Source of the DNA: an uncultured Alphaproteobacteria bacterium
GTDB lineage: Bacteria > Pseudomonadota > Alphaproteobacteria > HIMB59 > GCA-002718135
Assembly: GCA_902602515.1 (NCBI GenBank)
Contig: CACKRG010000001.1
Location: 124,001-188,000 of the forward strand
DNA length: 64,000 nucleotides
Direction: 5' to 3'
The position numbers and the translations under genes were made by a program. Numbering within the stretch: the first letter of the stretch is position 1; every line of letters starts with the position of its first letter. Of the stretch, positions 30,095-38,371 are shown in pieces. The notes beneath the pieces are model-generated. The model ran no database searches and had not been told where the DNA came from. It was given only the letters and a program-made list of their open reading frames with translations.

Positions 30095-31383
30095 TTGTTA
30101 ATTTCAATTCTGTTATAGAAATTTTTATCTCTATTCCAAGGTAAATCACAACCCAATAATCTGGAGATGTATACAGCTGATTGAATACCATCTTCATGAA
30201 ATCCATATCCAAGATATGAACCACAAAAATATGTGCTGTTTAATCCTTGAATTTGCATAACTTCTTTTTGTGCACTAAGTGTCTCCAGCGAATAAATAGG
30301 ATGTTCAAATGTAGTTTGGTTAATAATATTGTTTGGTTCTTTAAACGGGTTAATAGTTACAAAATAATTTATATTTGTTGGCAAGCTTTGTAATAAATTC
30401 ATCCAATATGTAAGAGTAAATTTTTTTCCAATTGATTTGTTTAAAAAATTCCAACTTGACCAAGCAAGTTTTGAACTAGGCATTAATGAGCTATCAGTAT
30501 GTAGGTATGCTGTATTATTAGAATATTTAAACTTATTAAAAATATCTATTTCTTTTTCTGAAGGATTATCTAGTAAAGATAATATTTGATCACCGTGGGT
30601 AGCAAAAATTAACTTATTAAAATAGGTACTTTTATTATTCTTATCAATAATTTCTATATTATTATTACCTCTTATTATTTTGTGAATTTTATAATCTGTA
30701 AAATAATTAAAAGCATTCAAGTTTATTAGTTTTTTTATATACTGATTGCTTCCACCAAAGATAAATTTCCACTGTGGTCTATTTTTAAAATTAAAAAGGG
30801 CATGATTTTTAAAAAAATTTATAAACGTTATTAATGGAAATTTTTTTACATCATCAGTATTACTTGACCAAATAGATGATATCATAGGTAAAATATGATA
30901 ATTTTTTAAATAATCAGAAAATTTATATTCATTTAAAAAATCATCTAAAGTTAATTTTGAATTAATATTATTCATTTCTAATTTATTACAAATTGAATAA
31001 AATCTTTTAATTTCAAAAATCATTTTATAAAATTTTAATGAAAATAGATTATTAAAATTAGCAAATAATCTAAAAATTGATTTCCCGCTATACTCAATGT
31101 TTGGTAATTTATTTGATACAGCAAATGACATGTCTGAATTTTTACAATCAATTTTAAGTAATTTAAAAAATTTCGTTAAGTCTGGATAATTTTTTTCATT
31201 GAAAACAATAAAACCTGTATCAATAGGAATTTTTCTTGAAGGTTCATCAACGTTTATTGTTCTTGTATGTCCACCTAGCCTATTATTTTTTTCAAATAAA
31301 TATACATCATATTTTTTAGATAATATATAAGCTGCACTTAAGCCTGAAATACCTGAGCCAATTATTGCAATTTTTTCTTTCAT
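30091..31383 (-). CDS. FAD/NAD(P)-dependent amine-oxidase-like oxidoreductase (COG2907 type)
   Basis: A 430-residue flavoprotein with an N-terminal dinucleotide motif IAIIGSGISGLSAAYILSKK (5-24), FEKNNRLGGHTRT (34-46), and a C-terminal FCGSYLGYGFHEDGIQSA that closes the FAD site. It belongs to the group found with DUF1365 and cfa-like genes and related to phytoene-desaturase folds. Related enzymes are proposed to desaturate or oxidise modified acyl chains. It is 1 nt after the photolyase gene. The substrate cannot be read from the sequence. Confidence 0.85.
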   Translation of the reverse strand: MKEKIAIIGSGISGLSAAYILSKKYDVYLFEKNNRLGGHTRTINVDEPSRKIPIDTGFIVFNEKNYPDLTKFFKLLKIDCKNSDMSFAVSNKLPNIEYSGKSIFRLFANFNNLFSLKFYKMIFEIKRFYSICNKLEMNNINSKLTLDDFLNEYKFSDYLKNYHILPMISSIWSSNTDDVKKFPLITFINFFKNHALFNFKNRPQWKFIFGGSNQYIKKLINLNAFNYFTDYKIHKIIRGNNNIEIIDKNNKSTYFNKLIFATHGDQILSLLDNPSEKEIDIFNKFKYSNNTAYLHTDSSLMPSSKLAWSSWNFLNKSIGKKFTLTYWMNLLQSLPTNINYFVTINPFKEPNNIINQTTFEHPIYSLETLSAQKEVMQIQGLNSTYFCGSYLGYGFHEDGIQSAVYISRLLGCDLPWNRDKNFYNRIEINN

Positions 31384-31384
31384 A

Positions 31385-32806
31385 TCAACTTATGGTTTTA
31401 AATGCTGAAAGAGCTCTATTTCTTGTTTCTTTTAAATCTACTATTGGATTTGGATAATCTTTACCTATTCTACAACCACAACTTATTTGGCTTTCTTCAG
31501 ACATTTCCCATGGATTGTGAATAAATTTGTTTGTAACATTTTGAAGTTCAGGAATGTATTTTTTAACATATTTACCTTTAGGATCAAATTTTTGTCCCTG
31601 AAGAATTGGATTAAATATTCTAAAATATGGACTAGCATCAGCCCCACAACCAGATATCCATTGCCATCCAGCAGAATTTGAGCCAATATCTGCATCTACT
31701 AAAGTATCAAAAAACCACTGTTCACCAAGTTTCCAGTGAAGTAGTAAATTTTTTGTTAAAAATGATCCAACAATCATTCTTACTCTGTTATGCATCCATC
31801 CTGTTTCATAAAGCTGTCTCATTCCTGCATCAACTATTGGAATTCCTGTAAATCCTTTTTGCCATTTTTTTAAATTTTTATTATCATTTAACCATGGAAA
31901 TTTATTGAACTTATTTTGAATAGGCTGTTTAGTCATATCTGGGTAATGGTATAATAAATTATAGGAAAAATCTCGCCAACCAATCTCAGCCAAAAATTTA
32001 TCTTTATTTTCAGAATTAATTGTTTTTGTTACACGAATTTGATTATAGATCTCTATTGGTGAGATTTCACCAAAATGTAAATAAGGAGATAATTTTGAAG
32101 TTAAATTTTTATCAGGTCTATCTCTACCTATAGAATAATTATCTGCCTTTTGATTTATAAATTTTTGTAATTGAAGTTGAGCATTATTTTCTCCTGGTAA
32201 CCAATGTTTATTAATTTTATCAGTCCATTTTAATTTTTTATTTGTTAAGTTTAAGTCTTGAATATTTTTAGAATTTTTAAAATTTAAGTTATAAAATTTT
32301 ATATTTTGTATTTTTTTATTATGTTTTCTACTTCGAGTTATTTCATTACAGTACCTCCAATAAGGAGTAAAAACTTTAAAGAAACTTCCACTTTTATTTT
32401 TTATTTCCCATGGCTCATTTAGTAAATAGCCATTAAAAGTTACACAATTAATATCTTCTAGCTTTAATAAAGATTTGATTTTTTTATCTCTTGTAATGGA
32501 ATAAGGATCATACAATCTATTCCAATAAAAATATTCTATATTTTTATTTATAAATAAAGATTTGATTATATCAAATGGATTGCCTTCAAAAATTTTTAGT
32601 TTTCCATTTTTTCTTTCGATATTATCATTCAAATTTTTTAAAGATTGCTCTAACCACCACTTAGAGACAGATCCCATTCTCTCTTTTGGGTCAAGAATGT
32701 AAATTGGAACAATTTGATCAACTTTATTAGATAAAGCTTCAAGAGATGGGTTTTGAGATAGTCTTAAATCTTGTCTAAACCAATGGATTCCAAGTTTAGT
32801 TTTCAT
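31385..32806 (-). CDS. phr: Deoxyribodipyrimidine photolyase
   Basis: Light-driven flavoenzyme that splits cyclobutane pyrimidine dimers. The 473-residue protein starts with the antenna domain IHWFRQDLRLSQNPSL (8-23). The FAD-binding domain carries FLAEIGWRDFSYNLLYHYP, GFTGIPIVDAGMRQLYETGWMHNRVRMIVGSFLTK (core GIPIVDAGMRQL and WMHNRVRM) and DADIGSNSAGWQWISGCGAD. The tryptophans for electron transfer are present. It is the first gene of a five-gene minus-strand operon with lipid-modifying genes. A cryptochrome is less likely because of the full photolyase signatures. Confidence 0.95.
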   Translation of the reverse strand: MKTKLGIHWFRQDLRLSQNPSLEALSNKVDQIVPIYILDPKERMGSVSKWWLEQSLKNLNDNIERKNGKLKIFEGNPFDIIKSLFINKNIEYFYWNRLYDPYSITRDKKIKSLLKLEDINCVTFNGYLLNEPWEIKNKSGSFFKVFTPYWRYCNEITRSRKHNKKIQNIKFYNLNFKNSKNIQDLNLTNKKLKWTDKINKHWLPGENNAQLQLQKFINQKADNYSIGRDRPDKNLTSKLSPYLHFGEISPIEIYNQIRVTKTINSENKDKFLAEIGWRDFSYNLLYHYPDMTKQPIQNKFNKFPWLNDNKNLKKWQKGFTGIPIVDAGMRQLYETGWMHNRVRMIVGSFLTKNLLLHWKLGEQWFFDTLVDADIGSNSAGWQWISGCGADASPYFRIFNPILQGQKFDPKGKYVKKYIPELQNVTNKFIHNPWEMSEESQISCGCRIGKDYPNPIVDLKETRNRALSAFKTIS

Positions 32807-32853
32807 ATATTAAAATTAACTTAATTTGGTATAAAATAAAGGGGGTCCAACAG

Positions 32854-33048
32854 TTATTTACTGTGTGGAGGCATTTTTTTTTCAACAAACCATACGTGTT
32901 TTTTGAGAACTGGATCGTACTTCTTCATACGTAGTTTTTCTGCTACTTTTAATCCCTTTGTTGGTTTTCTAACAATGTATTTTGTTCCTGTTTTAGGATT
33001 TTCTTCAGGAACCAGTTGCTTTAATGCAAACGAAGTTTTTTTTGCCAT
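32854..33048 (-). CDS. rpmG: 50S ribosomal protein L33 (variant)
   Basis: A 64-residue protein. The C-terminal half KLRMKKYDPVLKKHVWFVEKK matches the L33 core KYDPxxRKHV..KE. The N-terminal half differs from the usual sequence: it reads MAKKTSFALKQLVPEENPKTG, about nine residues longer and without the STAGTGFFY segment. No cysteines are present. It stands alone between trhO and the photolyase operon. Confidence 0.85.
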   Translation of the reverse strand: MAKKTSFALKQLVPEENPKTGTKYIVRKPTKGLKVAEKLRMKKYDPVLKKHVWFVEKKMPPHSK

Positions 33049-33089
33049 GGAGTGTCTATACAGAATATTATAATGAAATAAAGTATTTT

Positions 33090-34025
33090 TTATTCATAGT
33101 CTGCAACTGTTTGCTTAATATATCTACTATATAAACCTCTTTTCTTTGCAATCGAGATTTGTTTATTTCTTTCTCTTAGTCTCGTTTTCTTTTCATTACT
33201 TGTCTTTTCAAAGCATTTTGGGCATGAAATTCCTGGAACATATCTTTTTGAATTTGTTTCTTTCAAATTTAAGAGCTCCCTACAAGCATGACACATTTTA
33301 TAGGTACCTTTTTTTACTCCATCTTTAACAGAAACTCTTCCATCAAAAACAAAACACTCTCCATTCCAAAGTGATTTATTTTCTGGAATTTTTTCTAAGT
33401 ATTTAAGTATTCCTCCCTCTAATTGACATACATTTTTAAAACCTTTGGCTAATAGATAAGAAGATGCTTTTTCACATCTTATGCCTCCAGTACAAAACAT
33501 CGCAATATTTTTGTCTTTAGAATTATTTAAGTTATTTTTTACATAAGCTTTAAATTCAGTAAAATTTTTTGTTTTAGGATTAATTGCACCTTTAAAAGAT
33601 CCAATTTGAACTTCAAAATCATTTCTTACATCCAAAAGAATAGTATTTTTGTCATTAATAATATTATTCCATTCATTAAAACTGATATGTATACCAGTCT
33701 GTATTTCTGGATCTGAATATTTGGTTCTTAAAGTAACTATTTCTTTTTTGTATTTAACTTTTAATTTTTGGAAAGGCATAAATTTTGAATAAGAAAACTT
33801 TATATTAACGTTTACAAAATTATGTTTTTTCAAAATATTAACAATATTATTAATATCTTTTTTTAAACCTGCTAAAGTTCCATTTATACCTTCGCTTGCT
33901 ATTAGAACTGTACCTTTAATTTTGTTAAATGTACAAAAATATTTAATCTCTGATAATACTTGAGTTTGATCAAAATCCTTTTTAAACTGATAAAAAGTAA
34001 TAATGGTAAATTGCTTGTTATTCAT
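33090..34025 (-). CDS. trhO: tRNA uridine(34) hydroxylase, rhodanese family
   Basis: Oxygen-dependent enzyme that hydroxylates U34 in tRNA anticodons, the first step to 5-methoxy- or carboxymethoxy-uridine. The 311-residue protein has an N-terminal acylphosphatase-like domain (IKGTVLIASEGINGTLAG), a rhodanese domain with the active loop FCTGGIRCEKAS (Cys178), and a C-terminal cysteine cluster (CHACRELL and CPKCFEK) that could bind zinc. It is read divergently from the metF-like gene with a 33-nt gap. Confidence 0.93.
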   Translation of the reverse strand: MNNKQFTIITFYQFKKDFDQTQVLSEIKYFCTFNKIKGTVLIASEGINGTLAGLKKDINNIVNILKKHNFVNVNIKFSYSKFMPFQKLKVKYKKEIVTLRTKYSDPEIQTGIHISFNEWNNIINDKNTILLDVRNDFEVQIGSFKGAINPKTKNFTEFKAYVKNNLNNSKDKNIAMFCTGGIRCEKASSYLLAKGFKNVCQLEGGILKYLEKIPENKSLWNGECFVFDGRVSVKDGVKKGTYKMCHACRELLNLKETNSKRYVPGISCPKCFEKTSNEKKTRLRERNKQISIAKKRGLYSRYIKQTVADYE

Positions 34026-34058
34026 TAAAGTAAATTATATATAAATTATTATAAATGT

Positions 34059-34949
34059 ATGTCGAAAGAAACTCTAAATATAGTAAAAAAATTTCTTAAT
34101 TCATACTCAATAGAAACTACACCTAACGTTCATAGTAAATATGGAGGATTTTCAGATTTTTTAGATAAGAATCACGATGTATATATTACTTATTTACCAG
34201 ATGAAAATTCAAAGAATGTAATAAGTACTGCAAAAAAATTAAAAGATGAGGGTTATGAAGTAATACCACATTTGCCTGCTAGAACTATAATCAATGAAAA
34301 TGAATTAGAAAAATATCTTGGTGATTTAGCTAATGAATCAGGTTGTACTAAAATATTAATTATTGGAGGTGGGGGTAATCAGGCTGGAAATATTTCTTCA
34401 ACAATGGATGTTTTAAAGTCTGATCTTTTATCAAAGTTTAACTATCAATTCGTTGGTGTTGCTGGTCATCCAGAAGGAAGTCCAGATATTTCAAATCAAA
34501 ATTTAGATTTAGCAATAAATGAAAAAAATAATTTTGCTAAAAATGTTGATTTTCAAATGTATATAGCGACTCAGTTCTTCTTTGAAGCTAAATCCCTTAT
34601 TAATTGGGAAAAACATCTAAGCACCTTAGGTAATAATTTGCCTATTCATGCAGGCATACCTGGTCCAGCATCTATAAAAACTTTAATTAATTATGCTAGA
34701 TCATGTGGTATTGGAAATTCTTTACGATTTATATCAAAACAAGCTTTCAATTTAACTAAACTCGCAACATTAAGCACTCCTGATAAACTAATATATGACT
34801 TAGCAAGTTATATTCATTCTAATCAATCTAGTAATCTAGAGAATATTCATTTCTATGCTTTTGGTGGAATGAAGAAAACGGCAGATTGGTTGAATCAATT
34901 AAATAGTTCCGAGTTAAATTATAATAATAAAAATCAATTTGTTTTATAA
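34059..34949 (+). CDS. Methylenetetrahydrofolate reductase-like protein (MetF family)
   Basis: A 296-residue barrel protein resembling MetF, which interconverts 5,10-methylene-THF and 5-methyl-THF with FAD. Family features are LPARTI (about 74-79), ILIIGGGGNQAG, VAGHPEGSPD (key HPE), the MYIATQFFFEAKSLINW strand (MetF TQ-F-F), and PIHAGIPGPASIKTLINYARSCG. It differs from standard MetF in many positions and belongs to the group found with sarcosine and DMSP genes. Followed by fhs after 102 nt, it probably oxidises 5-methyl-THF from demethylation, the reverse of methionine synthesis, though a true MetF role is possible. Confidence 0.78.
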   Translation: MSKETLNIVKKFLNSYSIETTPNVHSKYGGFSDFLDKNHDVYITYLPDENSKNVISTAKKLKDEGYEVIPHLPARTIINENELEKYLGDLANESGCTKILIIGGGGNQAGNISSTMDVLKSDLLSKFNYQFVGVAGHPEGSPDISNQNLDLAINEKNNFAKNVDFQMYIATQFFFEAKSLINWEKHLSTLGNNLPIHAGIPGPASIKTLINYARSCGIGNSLRFISKQAFNLTKLATLSTPDKLIYDLASYIHSNQSSNLENIHFYAFGGMKKTADWLNQLNSSELNYNNKNQFVL

Positions 34950-34984
34950 TGTTTGCTTAATTCTTCACATTTTTTTATTTCTAA

Positions 34985-35009
34985 TATTGAAACACAAGTT
35001 GTTTCAATA
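34985..35009. promoter_or_regulatory. Inverted repeat upstream of fhs (candidate operator)
   Basis: TATTGAAAC (34985-34993) and GTTTCAATA (35001-35009) are a perfect 9-bp inverted repeat with a 7-nt spacer, 43 nt before the fhs ATG. A possible -35 (TTGTTT, 34999-35004) and -10 (TATAAG, 35021-35026) with a 16-nt spacer overlap it, so a dimeric repressor bound here would cover the promoter. It could also form a hairpin in RNA read from metF-like, but has no T-run after it. Confidence 0.5.
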
Positions 35010-35051
35010 CTAACATAATCTATAAGTAAATTTTATAAAATAAGGAGTTAC

Positions 35052-36725
35052 ATGTCAGATATTGAAATAGCTAGAAAAGCTAGAATGCAACCCATAGGTG
35101 AAATTCTTGATAAAATAAATGTACCTGATACCCCGGAAGCATTTAGCCCAATGGGTCGTCACATCGCTAAAATTAATTTAGAATATATTGATACTCTCAA
35201 AGAAAAAGAAGATGGCAAATTAATTCTTGTTACTGCAATAACTCCAACTCCAGCTGGAGAAGGCAAAACAACTACTTCAGTTGGTCTAAATGATGGACTT
35301 AATAAAATTGGAAAAAAATCTATAGTTTGTTTAAGAGAACCAAGTCTGGGACCTTCTTTTGGGATGAAAGGTGGAGCTGCAGGTGGTGGATATGCACAAG
35401 TTGTTCCGATGGAGCAAATTAATTTACATTTTACTGGAGATTTCCATGCAATTACCTCTGCACATAATTTGTTATCAGCACTAATCGATAATCATATTTA
35501 TTGGGGCAACAAATTAAATATTGATGTCAGACGTGTAGTTTGGAAAAGAGTTATGGATATGAATGACAGGTCTTTAAGATCAATTGTAGTTGATCTTGGT
35601 GGTGTCGCAAATGGTTACCCAAGACAGGATGGATTTGATATAACTGTAGCATCAGAAATAATGGCTATTTTTTGCTTAGCAAATAATTTAAATGATCTTG
35701 AGGAAAGAATTGGCAACATTACAATAGCATATACAAGAGATAAGAAAGCTATTTATGCTAAAGATTTAAATGCACAAGGCCCGATGACAGTTTTACTAAA
35801 AGATGCAATAAGACCAAATATAGCTCAAACTCTTGAAAATAATCCTGCCATCATCCATGGTGGACCTTTTGCTAATATTGCGCACGGATGTAATTCCGTA
35901 ATTGCGACAAAAGCAAGTTTAAAACTAGGCGATTATGTTGTTACTGAAGCTGGTTTTGGCGCTGATTTAGGAGCAGAAAAATTTTTAGATATAAAATGTA
36001 GAAAGTCTGGATTAAAACCTGATTGTGTAGTTCTTGTTGCTACTATAAGAGCATTAAAAATGCACGGCGATGTTTCAAAAGAAGACTTGAAAAGTGAAAA
36101 TGTTGAAGCACTAAAAAAAGGTCTTGTAAATTTAGAGAGACATATAATTAACGTTCGTAAGTTTGGGCTTCCTGTTACAGTGGCTATAAATCACTTCATT
36201 ACAGATTCTCAAAGTGAGGTTGATGCAGTGCTTGATTTTTGTAAAACTCAAGGTGTAAAAGCTTCAATGTGCACACATTGGTCAGATGGAGGAGAAGGAG
36301 CAGCAGAATTAGCACAAAATGTTGTTGAAATTTGTGAGCAGAGTAAAAATACATTCAAATTTTTATATGAAGATGATTTATCACTTTTCAAAAAAATCGA
36401 AAAAATTGGTCAAGAAATTTATCATGCAAGTGAGGTAGTTGCTGATACAAAAGTTAGAAATCAACTAAAGGATTTTGAAACTAAAGGTTTTGGCAAACTT
36501 CCAGTATGCATAGCTAAAACACAATACAGCTTTTCTACCGATCCAAATCTAAAGGGGGCTCCAACAGGCCATGTTCTTCCAATAAGAGAAGTGAGATTAT
36601 CCTCAGGAGCTGAATTTATTGTTGTAATTTGTGGAGATATTATGACAATGCCTGGATTACCAAGTGTGCCTGCGGCAAATTCGATTAAGTTAAATCCAAA
36701 AGGAGAAATTGAAGGTCTTTTTTAA
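35052..36725 (+). CDS. fhs: Formate-tetrahydrofolate ligase
   Basis: Interconverts formate, THF and ATP with 10-formyl-THF, ADP and phosphate. In a demethylating organism it can run toward formate and recover ATP. The 557-residue protein has the P-loop [12 protein letters not shown] (64-75), [36 protein letters not shown] (core [18 protein letters not shown]), [19 protein letters not shown] and [12 protein letters not shown] strong AAGGAG (35042-35047) precedes the ATG. It leads a run with soxBDAG, 22 nt before soxB. Confidence 0.97.
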   Translation: MSDIEIARKARMQPIGEILDKINVPDTPEAFSPMGRHIAKINLEYIDTLKEKEDGKLILVTAITPTPAGEGKTTTSVGLNDGLNKIGKKSIVCLREPSLGPSFGMKGGAAGGGYAQVVPMEQINLHFTGDFHAITSAHNLLSALIDNHIYWGNKLNIDVRRVVWKRVMDMNDRSLRSIVVDLGGVANGYPRQDGFDITVASEIMAIFCLANNLNDLEERIGNITIAYTRDKKAIYAKDLNAQGPMTVLLKDAIRPNIAQTLENNPAIIHGGPFANIAHGCNSVIATKASLKLGDYVVTEAGFGADLGAEKFLDIKCRKSGLKPDCVVLVATIRALKMHGDVSKEDLKSENVEALKKGLVNLERHIINVRKFGLPVTVAINHFITDSQSEVDAVLDFCKTQGVKASMCTHWSDGGEGAAELAQNVVEICEQSKNTFKFLYEDDLSLFKKIEKIGQEIYHASEVVADTKVRNQLKDFETKGFGKLPVCIAKTQYSFSTDPNLKGAPTGHVLPIREVRLSSGAEFIVVICGDIMTMPGLPSVPAANSIKLNPKGEIEGLF

Positions 36726-36747
36726 AACTGTTATAGAATAAAAAGAT

Positions 36748-38007
36748 ATGGAAACTAAAAATAAATATTCTTTTTTTTCTATAGCAAAGAATGCATTCAC
36801 ACATCATGAGAATTGGCAAAAAACATGGAAAAGTCCTGAGCCTAAAAAAAATTATGAAGCAATTATTGTTGGCGGAGGTGGGCACGGCCTAACAACAGCT
36901 TACTACCTTGCAAAAAATCATGGAATTAAAAATATTGCAGTCATTGAAAAAGGATGGATAGGTGGAGGTAATACAGGAAGAAATACAACTATTATTAGAT
37001 CAAATTATTTATGGGATCAAAGTGCAGCATTATATGAGCATGCATTAAAACTTTGGGAGGGAATGTCACAAGAATTAAATTACAATGTAATGTTTTCTCA
37101 AAGAGGAGTTTTAAATGTTGCTCATAATTTACATGATGTAAGAGAGCTTAAAAGACGTTGGCATGCCAATAGGCTTAATGATATTGATTGTGAATGGCTG
37201 GATACAAAAAAAGTAAAAGAATTCTGTCCAATTATAAATACTTCACCAAAAATTAGATATCCTGTGCTTGGAGCAACACTGCAACGAAGAGCGGGGACAG
37301 CTAGACATGACGCTGTTGCATGGGGTTACGCTAGAGGTGCAGATGAAATGGGTGTTGATATTATTCAAAATTGTGAAGTTACAGGTATCAATATTAAAAA
37401 TGGAAATATAACTGGGATTGAAACTACAAAAGGAACAATTAATTCTAACAAAGTTGGTATTGCCGCTGCTGGACATACTAGTGTAATTGCTAATATGGCC
37501 GGAATAAAACTTCCCTTAGAAAGTAAACCTCTTCAAGCTCTTGTCTCTGAACCTGTAAAACCTGTAATTGATACAGTAGTAATGTCTAATACAATACACG
37601 CTTATGTATCGCAATCTGATAAAGGTGAATTGGTAATTGGAGCTGGTACTGATGGATATACTTCCTACACGCAGCGAGGCGGATTTAATATTGTTGAAGA
37701 TACACTCATGGCAATTGTTGAATTATTTCCTATTTTTTCAAGAATGAAAATGCTTCGTCACTGGGGTGGAATTGTTGATATATGTCCTGACGCTAGTCCA
37801 ATTATTAGCAAAACTCATATTAATGGTTTATACTTTAATTGCGGCTGGGGTACTGGTGGTTTTAAAGCAACTCCTGGTTCAGGATGGGTATTCGCACATA
37901 CAATTGCAAATGATGAAGCTCATGCGCTAAATGCTCCATTTAGTATAAACAGATTTTCAAGTGGCGAGTTAGTTGATGAACATGGTGCTGCTGCAGTAGC
38001 CCACTAA
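36748..38007 (+). CDS. soxB: Sarcosine oxidase beta subunit
   Basis: Catalytic subunit of heterotetrameric sarcosine oxidase, which demethylates sarcosine to glycine with THF as C1 acceptor. The 419-residue protein has the FAD motif [18 protein letters not shown] (about 38-55) and [16 protein letters not shown]. His187 in [12 protein letters not shown] is the residue that holds covalent FMN in this family. The C-terminal [17 protein letters not shown] completes the flavin site. It is followed 3 nt later by soxD. Confidence 0.96.
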   Translation: METKNKYSFFSIAKNAFTHHENWQKTWKSPEPKKNYEAIIVGGGGHGLTTAYYLAKNHGIKNIAVIEKGWIGGGNTGRNTTIIRSNYLWDQSAALYEHALKLWEGMSQELNYNVMFSQRGVLNVAHNLHDVRELKRRWHANRLNDIDCEWLDTKKVKEFCPIINTSPKIRYPVLGATLQRRAGTARHDAVAWGYARGADEMGVDIIQNCEVTGINIKNGNITGIETTKGTINSNKVGIAAAGHTSVIANMAGIKLPLESKPLQALVSEPVKPVIDTVVMSNTIHAYVSQSDKGELVIGAGTDGYTSYTQRGGFNIVEDTLMAIVELFPIFSRMKMLRHWGGIVDICPDASPIISKTHINGLYFNCGWGTGGFKATPGSGWVFAHTIANDEAHALNAPFSINRFSSGELVDEHGAAAVAH

Positions 38008-38010
38008 TTC

Positions 38011-38361
38011 ATGTTTATTATAAATTGTCCTTATTGTGGTGAAAGAGATCAAGCAGAATTCACATGCGGTGGCGAAGCTCACATAGCTAGACCTAAAAAC
38101 CCTTCTGATCTAACAGATGATCAATGGGCAGAGTATTTATTTCATCGAAAGAATGATAAAGGCCTTTACTATGAAAGATGGAATCATTCTTTTGGATGCA
38201 GACAATGGTTTAACTTAGCCAGAAATACAGCAACTGATGAAATTTTAGCAGTTTATAAAATGGGTGAAAAGCCTCCTAAATTAAACGCTAACATTCCTGT
38301 TACACCCTCAGGTGAACCAAGTATTGGTTCTGGAAATTTATCAACTTCAAATAAGAAGTAA
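38011..38361 (+). CDS. soxD: Sarcosine oxidase delta subunit
   Basis: Small zinc-binding subunit, 116 residues. The N-terminal CPYCGERDQAEFTCGGEAHI and the later HSFGCRQWFNLARNTATDEI supply the Cys and His ligands (Cys6, Cys9, the His before FGC and that Cys). WAEYLFHRKNDKG and HYERWNH-like YYERWNHS are conserved. It lies between soxB and soxA in the normal order. Confidence 0.96.
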   Translation: MFIINCPYCGERDQAEFTCGGEAHIARPKNPSDLTDDQWAEYLFHRKNDKGLYYERWNHSFGCRQWFNLARNTATDEILAVYKMGEKPPKLNANIPVTPSGEPSIGSGNLSTSNKK

Positions 38362-38371
38362 TTAATAGTTT

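Noticed and set aside
32807-32853. Possible ECF sigma-E (ChrR-type) promoter before the photolyase operon
   Set aside because: I looked for the TGATC and TAAGA boxes because the operon resembles a singlet-oxygen regulon. TGGAC and TTAAG are present on the minus strand, but neither the sequence nor the spacing fits well enough.
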